Under the pieces are notes generated by a model. The model was not told where the DNA came from, did not search any database, and worked only from the letters and a program-made list of their open reading frames with translations. Positions 14,298 to 21,923 of a DNA stretch of 64,000 bases are shown here, piece by piece (the first letter of the stretch is position 1; each line of letters opens with the position of its first letter). The position numbers were made by a program, and so were the translations under genes. Origin of the DNA: Bacteroidales bacterium (GTDB lineage: Bacteria > Bacteroidota > Bacteroidia > Bacteroidales > UBA932); NCBI GenBank assembly GCA_017423025.1, contig JAFPGC010000019.1:1-64000 (forward strand), in the 5' to 3' direction.

Positions 14298-15171
14298 CAG
14301 CTTCGTAGCAGGCGCCATCGCCCTGGTTTTCCTGATCATCGGATACGAAGTAGCCTTGTTCGTCCACAAGGCCGCGGTCTTGCGCATAGCCGCCAACCGG
14401 GACCATCCGGATACGGTGTATATCTATGAGAGATTCCCGGTCAAGTCGGGAATGACGGAGGAGGCAGACAGTGCCGTTATGCCCGGCTCCGACCGGGCAT
14501 CCCGCGTGGTTCGCAAAAATGCGCCTCACAGCCCGGCGGTGGAGGCTGTCCGGGAAAAGCTGGCACCGCGTAGAGTGGAAAGCTTCCGCTTCAACCCCAA
14601 CACCGTGTCGGTGGAAGACCTCCAGCGCCTGGGCTTCTCCCTCAAGCAGGCGCAATCCATTGAGAATTATCGGCTTAAAGGAGGAAGGTTCCGCCGTCCA
14701 GAAGACTTTGCCAAGAGCTTCGTGGTGTCGGACTCCGTCTTCGCCCGCCTCCAGCCTTACATCGACATCCCCCGTGTTGACATCAACAAGGCCGACAGCG
14801 CCGCCCTTCTGGCACTGCCCGGCATCGGCCCTTATTTTGCCGGCAAAATCGTGGAATACCGGGAGCGGCTGGGAGGCTATTCTTCGGCTGAGCAGCTTAT
14901 GGAAATTTATCACTTCGACCGCGAGAAATACGACGGTCTCAAAGACCTCATTACCTGCTCAGTGCCAGCGCCATTTGCCCTCTGGACCCTCCCGGAGGCC
15001 GATTTGGCCCGCCATCCCCACATCTCCCGCTCCGAAGCCCACGGCATCGTGCTCTATCGGCAGCACAATCCGCCTGAAGCTTGCACTGTGGAAGCCCTGC
15101 GCAAAGCCGGCGTGCTCTCGGAAGAACATGCATCGGCCCTTTCCCGCTGCCTCCTGGCCCCGGCCCAATAG
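14263..15171 (+). CDS. Helix-hairpin-helix (ComEA-like) domain protein, membrane anchored
   Basis: 302 residues with an N-terminal membrane segment (FVAGAIALVFLIIGYEVALF, residues ~14-33), then several helix-hairpin-helix units: FNPNTVSVEDLQRLGFSLKQAQ, VDINKADSAALLALPGIGP and a third near EACTVEALRKAGVL. HhH domains bind DNA non-specifically; ComEA proteins do so in DNA uptake, but here the role is only inferred. Residues ~57-81 (RFPVKSGMTEEADS…) are encoded by an inserted pair of family A palindromes between the anchor and the first HhH unit. It overlaps rsmI by 35 nt. It could also be a general DNA-binding periplasmic protein. Confidence 0.8.
   Translation: MGEGKKKQQPTSSFVAGAIALVFLIIGYEVALFVHKAAVLRIAANRDHPDTVYIYERFPVKSGMTEEADSAVMPGSDRASRVVRKNAPHSPAVEAVREKLAPRRVESFRFNPNTVSVEDLQRLGFSLKQAQSIENYRLKGGRFRRPEDFAKSFVVSDSVFARLQPYIDIPRVDINKADSAALLALPGIGPYFAGKIVEYRERLGGYSSAEQLMEIYHFDREKYDGLKDLITCSVPAPFALWTLPEADLARHPHISRSEAHGIVLYRQHNPPEACTVEALRKAGVLSEEHASALSRCLLAPAQ
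14432..14501 (+). repeat. Family A palindromes, head-to-head pair inside the HhH gene
   Basis: A direct copy GATTCCCGG-TCAAG-TCGGGAATGACG (14432-14457) and an inverted copy CGTTATGCCCGG…CCGGGCATC (14475-14501), with 17 nt between. Same doublet layout as in the xerC-like gene. The frame is kept open through both. Confidence 0.8.
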
Positions 15172-15180
15172 TTGTTCCGG

Positions 15181-15220
15181 CTCTTGAATTGATTTTGGCC
15201 CGTATTATGGCGAAGATCCT
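15181..15220 (+). repeat. Repeat family B, single copy upstream of rlmN
   Basis: CTCTTGAATTGATTTTGGCC…CGTATTATGGCGAAGATCC is the reverse complement of the RAYT-flanking copy at 10311-10350 with few changes. It ends 5 nt before the rlmN promoter -33 element. Confidence 0.8.
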
Positions 15221-15225
15221 TTGGG

Positions 15226-15256
15226 TTGACAATTTGGGACAAAATATGTACTTTTG
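15226..15256 (+). promoter_or_regulatory. rlmN promoter (near-leaderless)
   Basis: TTG at 15226-15228, 20 nt, TACTTTTG at 15249-15256. The ATG at 15262 is only 5 nt past the -7 box, so the message should have almost no 5' leader. Confidence 0.75.
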
Positions 15257-15261
15257 CGGAT

Positions 15262-16317
15262 ATGAAAGAGCGTTTATTGGGTAAAACTCCTGCCGAACTG
15301 ACGGAAATAGCCAAGGCGAATGGCCTTCCTGCCTTTGCGGGAAAGCAGATGGCGCAGTGGCTGTATCAAAAGAGGGTCAGGAGCATCGACGAAATGACCA
15401 ACCTGTCCAAAGCGGGCAGGGAAGCGCTGGGCGCTCATTATGAGGTGGGCTATGTGCCGCCCATTGACGTACAGACGTCCAGGGATGGGACCCGGAAGTA
15501 CCTGTTCCAGGTGACATGCCCGGTCGGGGGCCGTGAAGAAACGTCTTGCATCGAGGCGGTGATGATTCCGGATGAGGATAGGAAGACGCTGTGCGTGAGT
15601 TCGCAGGCCGGGTGCAAGATGGCCTGCAAGTTCTGTATGACGGGACGGCAGGGGTTCCACGGCAACCTGAGCGCGGCGGATATCCTGAACCAGTTTTTCG
15701 CCATAGATGAGGCCGGGGAGCTTACCAATACCGTGTTTATGGGTATGGGCGAGCCTCTGGACAACTGGGAAAACGTGAAGCGGGTCATTGAGGTCCTGAC
15801 GGCCGATTGGGGTCTGGGATGGAGCCCGAAGCGCGTGACCCTGAGCACCATAGGTGTACTGCCCAAGCTTAAGGAGTACCTGGAAGAGAGCAAGTGCCAC
15901 CTGGCGGTGAGCCTGCACAATCCTTTCCCCGAGGAGCGGGAAGAAATGATGCCCGTGCAGAAGGCCTGGTCCATCACGGAAATAGTGCGCCTGATCAAGC
16001 AATACGATTTCACCGGCCAGCGCCGGGTGAGTTTTGAATACACGGTTTTTGAAGGCTGGAATTCCAGTCCCCGCCATGCCGACGCCCTGCTCAAACTCCT
16101 GAGGAACCTGGAGTGCCGGGTGAACCTCATCCGTTTCCACAAGATTCCGGATTTCCCGTACGGGACGGCGCCGGACAGCGTAATGGAGGCGTTCCGGGAC
16201 CGTCTGAACGCCGGGGGAGTGACGGCTACCATCCGTGCCTCGCGGGGAGAAGACATCTTCGCCGCCTGCGGTCTGCTGGCGGGCAAACACGGAGATTCCG
16301 GGTCAAGCCCGGAATGA
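15262..16317 (+). CDS. rlmN: 23S rRNA/tRNA adenine C2-methyltransferase RlmN
   Basis: Radical-SAM enzyme methylating A2503 of 23S rRNA and A37 of some tRNAs. The cluster motif is CKMACKFC. Also seen are SSQAGC, FMGMGEPLDN, RVTLSTIGV, AVSLHNPF and the C-terminal AACGLL, where the second conserved Cys sits. The start at 15262 (MKERLLGKTPAELT) is fixed by the promoter; a longer reading from 15226 would start in the -33 box. 351 residues. The last residues after the conserved end (GDSGSSPE) and the stop codon itself come from a family A palindrome at 16294-16317. Confidence 0.94.
   Translation: MKERLLGKTPAELTEIAKANGLPAFAGKQMAQWLYQKRVRSIDEMTNLSKAGREALGAHYEVGYVPPIDVQTSRDGTRKYLFQVTCPVGGREETSCIEAVMIPDEDRKTLCVSSQAGCKMACKFCMTGRQGFHGNLSAADILNQFFAIDEAGELTNTVFMGMGEPLDNWENVKRVIEVLTADWGLGWSPKRVTLSTIGVLPKLKEYLEESKCHLAVSLHNPFPEEREEMMPVQKAWSITEIVRLIKQYDFTGQRRVSFEYTVFEGWNSSPRHADALLKLLRNLECRVNLIRFHKIPDFPYGTAPDSVMEAFRDRLNAGGVTATIRASRGEDIFAACGLLAGKHGDSGSSPE
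16294..16317 (+). repeat. REP/RPE-like palindrome, family A copy at the rlmN stop codon
   Basis: GATTCCGGG-TCAAG-CCCGGAATGA. The TGA at 16315-16317 ends rlmN. A half copy (GGGCCCGGAATGAA, about 16326-16339) follows. Confidence 0.8.
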
Positions 16318-16360
16318 GGAAAGAGGGCCCGGAATGAAGGGGAGCTCTTAGAATAATTTG

Positions 16361-18772
16361 ATGACTATGAAGAAACTACTTACCATACTGCTCTTGATGC
16401 TGCCGCTGGCAGCTATGGCCCAGGAGGAGGTTTACTCTTCCTTCGGCCTGGATGCAAAGGATGAAAAGGCGGTGAAGGAAATCCGTTACCGCATGGCACA
16501 GATCCGCAAAACCCGTCCTACGGTGGGCCTGGTGCTCTCTGGCGGCGGTGCCAAGGGTGCCGCCACGGTTGGTGTGCTCAAATACCTGGAAGAGTGCGAG
16601 ATTCCCGTGGACCTGGTGGTGGGTACCAGTATCGGCGGCCTCCTGGGTTCGCTGTACTCCCTGGGCTACGACGCCGACTATCTGAATAATCTCATCCAAA
16701 ACATCAACTGGGAAATGGCCCTGAGCGACAAGGTGGACAAGAGATTCATTCCCTATTCGCGCATCCGCTACAAGGAGAGATATCTCCTCTCTTTCCCTTT
16801 CTATTATAAGGACGAGGACCTTCAGAACTACATCAAGGGAGACGCCCCGTTTGCTTCGGGCCGCAGCCGCCAGATAGAACTGGGGGCCGAATCCGATAGC
16901 CGTGACCGTAAGAGCGCAAGTGAATTGACCCGAAGCAACCTGGTGGGAAGTCTGCCGGCAGGCTTTGTCTTTGGCCAGAACGTGAACCAGATCATCACCA
17001 GCCGTACGGTGGGTTATTCGGACTCCACGGACTTCTTCAAGTTCCCCATCCCGTTCGCCTGCGTGGCTACGGATATGGCATCCGGAAAGGCCAAGGTGTG
17101 GCACGACGGTTCCATCAACCTGGCGATGCGCTCCACTATGAGCATTCCCGGCCTCTTCGCTCCGGTGCGTTATAACGGAATGGTGCTCACGGACGGCGGC
17201 ATGCGCAACAATTTCCCGGTGAACATTGCCCGTGAAATGGGGGCCGATATCATCATCGGCATCAACCTGTCCGGGGACAGCCTGCAGGCCGAAGAAATCC
17301 AGAACCTGGGGGATATCCTCGTCTCCAGTCTGGACCTCATCTCCAATGACGTGTACGACAGCAATGTTAATGCAGTGGATGTCCATATCCATCCCGACGT
17401 AAGCGGATATAACATGCTCAGCTTCAACGCGGCGGCGATGGATACCATGTACGTCCGTGGTTACCAGGCGGCCCAGAAAATGGCTTCCCATCTGGCTGCC
17501 GTGAAAAAGCGCGTAGGTCAGGCCACCACCCAGCTTCAGGCCAACCCCGCCGTGGATATCAACCAACAGGATGTGCTTATTGACGAGGTTATCGTGGACG
17601 GCGTACCGGCGGAAGAAGCGGACTACATCCGCGACAAGATGCGCGTGAAAGCGGGCATGAAGGTAGGCCGCTGGCTCATTGAGAGGGATGTGGCCACCAT
17701 CTTCGGCCGGGGCTCTTACGACTATGTGAACTACGAACTCCGCGGCACGGAGGAACCTTATAAATTGCGAATCTACTGCAAGCGCGGGCCCATGCATCAG
17801 CTGGGCATCAGCGCCCGTGTGGATACCGAGGACCTGGTGTCCCTGCTCCTGAACGTGGGCTTCAACACCCGCTCCCTGAGCGGATCGGCCTTTGACATTA
17901 CCACCCGTTTGAGCCGCAGTCCTTACCTGGATCTGGTGTATTCCTATACGGCGCCCCGCTTTGCAACCTTCAACGTTCGCAATATGATGCGCTATACGGA
18001 CCGCATGAAACTGCTCCAGGACGGGGACCGCTACGATGCCTCGTTCCTCCTGAATACCACCGAGCTTTATTTCTCCAACATCCGCTGGTCTTTCTTTGAC
18101 GTGAACCTGGGTGTCCGCAACCAGTACTTCCGCATCTTCGACCTCCTGAGTGAGGGCTCGTTGGAGAGTAGTAACGATGTCAAACGTTTCGTCGATTATC
18201 CCAGTGCTTTCCTGAACGCCCGCGTAGAAACCCTGGACAACAGTTATTTCCCCAAGAAGGGCGTTTCGGCCGGTTTCCGGGGAGACCTGGTTTTCCGCGT
18301 GTTTGACGAGAATCCCGCTACCCGGATGATCGGCATCCTTTCGGGAGATGTCACTGCGCCCGTCAGCTTCGGCGACTTCTCGCTCATTCCGGCCCTGTAT
18401 GCGCGTGTAATCATGGGCAAGGATATTCCGCTGTTCTGCTCCAACATCATGGGAGGAGACATACCCCAGCGTTACATTGAGCAGCAGGTTCCGTTCATAG
18501 GCATCAATGGCACCGCCCTCATGAAACAGAACCTGGCCCTGGCCTCTCTGACGGCCCGGTATCAGGTGGCTCCCAACCATTTCCTCTCCGTGATGGGGAA
18601 TGCTACATACGACTTTGACGCCTTTGAGAGCTTGGGGCAGGGCCGTTTGCTCTACGGTGTGGGCGCAGGATATGGCTTTAATACCATCGCCGGTCCTCTG
18701 AAGGCCCAGGTTTTCTGGTCCAATCTCTCCAAGAGAGTGGGCATTTATGTGTCGTTCGGTTACACCTTCTAG
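16361..18772 (+). CDS. Patatin-like phospholipase fused to POTRA and outer-membrane beta-barrel (PlpD/type Vd-like)
   Basis: 803 residues. Signal peptide KKLLTILLLMLPLAAMA, then a patatin domain (about 45-350) with the oxyanion GGGAKG, nucleophile GTSIGG and catalytic Asp in DGGMRNN. After that comes a POTRA-like stretch (VDGVPAEEADYIRDKMRVKAGMKVG), then ~350 residues of alternating beta-barrel sequence ending in the C-terminal aromatic GIYVSFGYTF. This is the architecture of P. aeruginosa PlpD, in which the lipase is exported through its own Omp85-type barrel. Expected activity is phospholipase A1-like. In-frame ATGs at 16361 and 16367 are both possible. Confidence 0.88.
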   Translation: MTMKKLLTILLLMLPLAAMAQEEVYSSFGLDAKDEKAVKEIRYRMAQIRKTRPTVGLVLSGGGAKGAATVGVLKYLEECEIPVDLVVGTSIGGLLGSLYSLGYDADYLNNLIQNINWEMALSDKVDKRFIPYSRIRYKERYLLSFPFYYKDEDLQNYIKGDAPFASGRSRQIELGAESDSRDRKSASELTRSNLVGSLPAGFVFGQNVNQIITSRTVGYSDSTDFFKFPIPFACVATDMASGKAKVWHDGSINLAMRSTMSIPGLFAPVRYNGMVLTDGGMRNNFPVNIAREMGADIIIGINLSGDSLQAEEIQNLGDILVSSLDLISNDVYDSNVNAVDVHIHPDVSGYNMLSFNAAAMDTMYVRGYQAAQKMASHLAAVKKRVGQATTQLQANPAVDINQQDVLIDEVIVDGVPAEEADYIRDKMRVKAGMKVGRWLIERDVATIFGRGSYDYVNYELRGTEEPYKLRIYCKRGPMHQLGISARVDTEDLVSLLLNVGFNTRSLSGSAFDITTRLSRSPYLDLVYSYTAPRFATFNVRNMMRYTDRMKLLQDGDRYDASFLLNTTELYFSNIRWSFFDVNLGVRNQYFRIFDLLSEGSLESSNDVKRFVDYPSAFLNARVETLDNSYFPKKGVSAGFRGDLVFRVFDENPATRMIGILSGDVTAPVSFGDFSLIPALYARVIMGKDIPLFCSNIMGGDIPQRYIEQQVPFIGINGTALMKQNLALASLTARYQVAPNHFLSVMGNATYDFDAFESLGQGRLLYGVGAGYGFNTIAGPLKAQVFWSNLSKRVGIYVSFGYTF

Positions 18773-18774
18773 CC

Positions 18775-19224
18775 ATGGACGCCGCCCGCTGCCTGAGCCG
18801 TCTGCAGAAACTCTGCTCCAAGGCGGAGTATTGCCGGGCCGATGTCTTCCGAAAGGCCCTCAAGGACCTGGAAGGGGACGCCGAGGCCGCCGGCAAGGTA
18901 GTGGAACAACTGGTGGCGGATAAGTATGTGGACGATGCACGGTATGCATCGGCCTTCGCCCGCGAAAAGGCCTCCCTGCAAGGCTGGGGGCCTGTCAAAA
19001 TCCGCTTTCAACTCCGGGCCAAAGGTGTTTCGGACCAGGTGATTGCCGCGGCTCTGGAAGAAGTTGAGCCAGATCGCGCGGCCGACAAGCTGGAGCGGCT
19101 GCTGGCCGCCAAGGCCCGCACGCTGCAGGGAGATCCCCAGTTCCGCCTGAAACTGATTAAATTCGGCCTCTCCCGCGGCTATGAGTATGAAGCCGTAGAA
19201 GAGGCCCTGAAAAAGCTCCCTTAA
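18775..19224 (+). CDS. recX: Regulatory protein RecX
   Basis: RecX-family modulator of RecA filaments. 149 residues of three-helix repeats: AARCLSRLQKLCSKAEYCRADV, VVEQLVADKYVDDARYASAFARE, GPVKIRFQLRAKGVSDQVI and the C-terminal RLKLIKFGLSRGYEYEAVEEAL. The ATG is 2 nt after the patatin stop, so co-transcription is likely, and it is not next to recA (about 8.5 kb away). ATCGGCC occurs at 18948 as GCA-TCG-GCC. Confidence 0.88.
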   Translation: MDAARCLSRLQKLCSKAEYCRADVFRKALKDLEGDAEAAGKVVEQLVADKYVDDARYASAFAREKASLQGWGPVKIRFQLRAKGVSDQVIAAALEEVEPDRAADKLERLLAAKARTLQGDPQFRLKLIKFGLSRGYEYEAVEEALKKLP

Positions 19225-19230
19225 GGAAGG

Positions 19231-20271
19231 CTAATAGTCGTCCGCATTGTAGCGGATGAGGATATCCATGTGCTGATAATTGTCCGTTTTCTCCGGGAGA
19301 CGCTGGAAGACGATGCGGTCGGCCAGCGCCTGGATGGCCTTGTGGACCTGTTCTTCCGGTCGCTGGGCGATGAGGGCCGATACCGTTCCGCGCTTGAGGG
19401 CGTCCACATTGGCGGACAAGTTGTCAAAACCCATCACACGCCGGTCGGCCGGATGCCGTTCCAGGAACGGTACGATGAGGTGGATGCGGGAGTTGAGCAT
19501 GGCGATGTGCCTGACGCCCGGAAACTCCTTAAAAAAGGCATCCAGGGCATCGTCGGTGGCCGCAGGGTCCTCCGGATTGATGAAGAGGCTCCGGATGGTG
19601 CAGCCGGGATTATGCTCCAGCATATAGTCCATGAAACCGGAGCGGCGCATGACGGTCGGGTCCGACTGCCGTCCCTTGTCCCGCATGATGCGTACGATGA
19701 GCACTTCCTTCACGGGCTCTCCGGAGGTGAGCATGGCGGCGCAAAGATAGCCGCTCTTATAGGCAGGAATGCCGTAGAAACTCAGGTAACCCGGCGTTTC
19801 CAGTTTGGTGTCTACCAAGGTGTAGGGGATGCCTTGGGCCTGCAACTCCCGGGCGAAGACCTGGGTCTCGTACTGGAACATGGGAGCCATGACAACCCCG
19901 GCCGGATGGCTTTCCAGGACCCGTGCGCAGGCTTCGCGGAAACTGTCGGCACTGTACTGGTTGTAGTTGAACTGCCGGGTAACCATGGAAAGAGGCTTGA
20001 GGCCGGCCTGTGCCTTGGTCTCCCCCTTGGCGGCCAGTTCCCAGTAGGTCCCGGGCTCATGGGTAGGGAGCAGGAGGGCGATGGTGCGCTGCTCTGCGCG
20101 GGCTAGCAGGGAGGCATAGAGGTTGGGCTCGTAGCCCAGTTCCCTGATGACATCCATCACTTTCTGGTAGCTTTTTGGGGATACCTCACCACGATTGTGC
20201 AGCACGCGGTCTACCGTGCCTTTGGACAGGCCGGTGAGGCGGGCGATATCGTTGATGGTGATTTTTTCCAT
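19231..20271 (-). CDS. LacI/GalR-family regulator, likely of the pectin locus
   Basis: DNA-binding transcription factor. N-terminal LacI helix-turn-helix: ITINDIARLTGLSKGTVDRVLHNRGEVSPKS. The hinge region and then a periplasmic-binding-like sensor domain (TIALLLPTHEPGTYW… to RVMGFDNLSANVDALKRGTVSALIAQRPEEQ) follow. 346 residues, full length. It is transcribed divergently from the pectinase genes, and the 185 nt between them holds two copies of a near-palindromic motif fitting LacI operators. I infer that it senses a pectin-derived sugar. Most Bacteroides pectin loci use hybrid two-component systems instead, and none is seen here. Confidence 0.88.
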   Translation of the reverse strand: MEKITINDIARLTGLSKGTVDRVLHNRGEVSPKSYQKVMDVIRELGYEPNLYASLLARAEQRTIALLLPTHEPGTYWELAAKGETKAQAGLKPLSMVTRQFNYNQYSADSFREACARVLESHPAGVVMAPMFQYETQVFARELQAQGIPYTLVDTKLETPGYLSFYGIPAYKSGYLCAAMLTSGEPVKEVLIVRIMRDKGRQSDPTVMRRSGFMDYMLEHNPGCTIRSLFINPEDPAATDDALDAFFKEFPGVRHIAMLNSRIHLIVPFLERHPADRRVMGFDNLSANVDALKRGTVSALIAQRPEEQVHKAIQALADRIVFQRLPEKTDNYQHMDILIRYNADDY

Positions 20272-20324
20272 GTGACAAAGATAGGCAAAAATTATAAGAA
20301 TTCAAGGGTAAATTTTAATAGTTT

Positions 20325-20341
20325 TCGTTACCGTGCACGGA
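20325..20341. promoter_or_regulatory. Operator-like site 1
   Basis: CGTTACCGTGCACGGA with the perfect inner palindrome CCGTGCACGG. It lies 54-70 nt upstream of the lacI-type gene start and could serve autoregulation. Confidence 0.55.
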
Positions 20342-20390
20342 TGCCATACAGGGCCGTAGAATGCCGATTTTGAAAAATAGTGGAAAAATT

Positions 20391-20408
20391 TCCGTGTACG
20401 GTAACGGA
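20391..20408. promoter_or_regulatory. Operator-like site 2
   Basis: TCCGTGTACGGTAACGGA, whose reverse complement matches site 1 in 15 of 16 positions. It sits where the -33 element of the pectinase promoter should be, a position suited to repression. Confidence 0.6.
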
Positions 20409-20426
20409 AATTCAAAAAATAACCCT

Positions 20427-20434
20427 TATATTTG
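20427..20434 (+). promoter_or_regulatory. -7 element of the pectin operon
   Basis: TATATTTG, 22 nt before the GH28 start codon. There is no TTG at the right upstream spacing; operator-like site 2 occupies that area. Confidence 0.6.
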
Positions 20435-20456
20435 TCCGCACACGACTGATAACCTC

Positions 20457-21923
20457 ATGGAAGTACATAGATTATCCCTCTTGGCTTGCGCCGCTCTTCT
20501 GGCTGTTTCCTGTGGAAAGCAAGCCTCATCCGAAGACCCTTATTCCGGTCTGCCCTTCGATATGCCCCGTGTAGAAAGCCCCTCTATTCCCGCCCGCAGC
20601 GTGGTCCTGACAGACTTTGGAGCCGTGGGGGACGGAGTCACGCTCAATACGGAGGCCTTCGCAAAGGCTATCGGCCAGTTGTCCAGTCTGGGCGGCGGCA
20701 CCCTGGTGGTTCCGGCCGGCATTTGGTTCACCGGACCCATCGGCCTGGAAAGCCATATCGAACTCAACCTGGACAAGGATGCCGTCATCGTGTTCTCCAC
20801 GGACCAGGACCTGTATCCCATCATCGACACCAACTTCGAGGGCTTGGATGTGCGCCGGTGTCTCTCGCCGCTGCACGCGGAAGGAGCCACGGACATCGCC
20901 ATCACCGGGATGGGCGTAATTGACGGAAACGGCGATGCCTGGCGTGAAGTCAAACGCCGCAAGGTGGGAGATGACCTTTGGAAAACCATCCTCAAGCGCG
21001 GAGGTGTCCTGGCCGATGACGGATCGGTCTGGTATCCGGATGAGGGCTATAAAGTGGCGCGCGCCACGGCCGGCAGCCTCAATTACCAGGACCAGAGCCT
21101 GGACGAGCAATTCGTGAAAACCTTCCTGCGCCCCGTGCTGCTGAGCTTCCGTAATTGCGAAAGGGTCCTGCTGGAGGGCGTCACTTTCCAGAATTCTCCC
21201 TGCTGGAACCTGCATCCGCTCTGGTGCAAGCACCTGACGGTGAAGGATATCACGGTGCGGAATCCGCACTATTCCACCAATGGGGACGGCATTGACATCG
21301 AGGCCTGCGAGAATGTCCTGGTCACCGGCTCTTCCTTTGACGTAGGGGACGATGCCATCTGCATCAAGTCCGGCAAGGATGCCGACGGCCGGCGCCACGG
21401 GATTCCCTGCAAGAATGTGATCATCAAGGACTGCACTGTTTATCACGGTCATGGCGGCTTCGTGATTGGCAGCGAAATGAGCGGAGGGGTGGAGAATATG
21501 TGGGTGAGCGGCTGCCGTTTCCTGGGTACGGACGTGGGCCTGCGTTTCAAGAGCACCCGCGGCCGCGGAGGCCTGGTGCAGGGCATCTGGTGCGACCACA
21601 TCTATATGAAAGACATTGTGGCGGAGGCCATAACCTTTAATCTATATTACGCGGGCGTAGCCGCCACGGAAAGGGCGGAGGCCGATACGGATTTATCCTT
21701 GCCTGCCGTAGATGAGACTACGCCGGAATTCCGGGATTTCCACTTCTCCGATATCGTGTGCTCCGGCGCCAAGCAGGCCATCTACGTGAACGGCCTGCCG
21801 GAACTGCCGCTTGCCGGAGTCTCTTTCCGGGACTGCCTCTTCACCGCCAAGAAAGGCGTGGAAGTGCACAATGCCCAACCCATTACCTTTGACAATGTAA
21901 TCGTAAACGGCAAGGCTCTCTAA
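20457..21923 (+). CDS. Polygalacturonase, glycoside hydrolase family 28 (lipoprotein)
   Basis: Hydrolyses alpha-1,4 galacturonan at the cell surface or in the periplasm. A lipoprotein signal ends in LLAVSCGKQ. The parallel beta-helix begins with LTDFGAVGDGVTLNTEAFAKAI. Catalytic positions of GH28 are visible: STNGDGIDIEAC, VGDDAICIKSG, HGHGGFVIGSEMSGG and RFKSTRGRGG. 488 residues from the ATG at 20457. That start is supported by the -7 box at 20427; the longer frame from 20361 would begin upstream of transcription. First gene of the forward pectin run, followed by a gene overlapping at TAATG. Confidence 0.92.
   Translation: MEVHRLSLLACAALLAVSCGKQASSEDPYSGLPFDMPRVESPSIPARSVVLTDFGAVGDGVTLNTEAFAKAIGQLSSLGGGTLVVPAGIWFTGPIGLESHIELNLDKDAVIVFSTDQDLYPIIDTNFEGLDVRRCLSPLHAEGATDIAITGMGVIDGNGDAWREVKRRKVGDDLWKTILKRGGVLADDGSVWYPDEGYKVARATAGSLNYQDQSLDEQFVKTFLRPVLLSFRNCERVLLEGVTFQNSPCWNLHPLWCKHLTVKDITVRNPHYSTNGDGIDIEACENVLVTGSSFDVGDDAICIKSGKDADGRRHGIPCKNVIIKDCTVYHGHGGFVIGSEMSGGVENMWVSGCRFLGTDVGLRFKSTRGRGGLVQGIWCDHIYMKDIVAEAITFNLYYAGVAATERAEADTDLSLPAVDETTPEFRDFHFSDIVCSGAKQAIYVNGLPELPLAGVSFRDCLFTAKKGVEVHNAQPITFDNVIVNGKAL

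Noticed and set aside
20361..20456. N-terminal extension of the GH28 frame
   Set aside because: It would start upstream of the -7 box and lacks a signal peptide; the ATG at 20457 begins a good lipoprotein signal.
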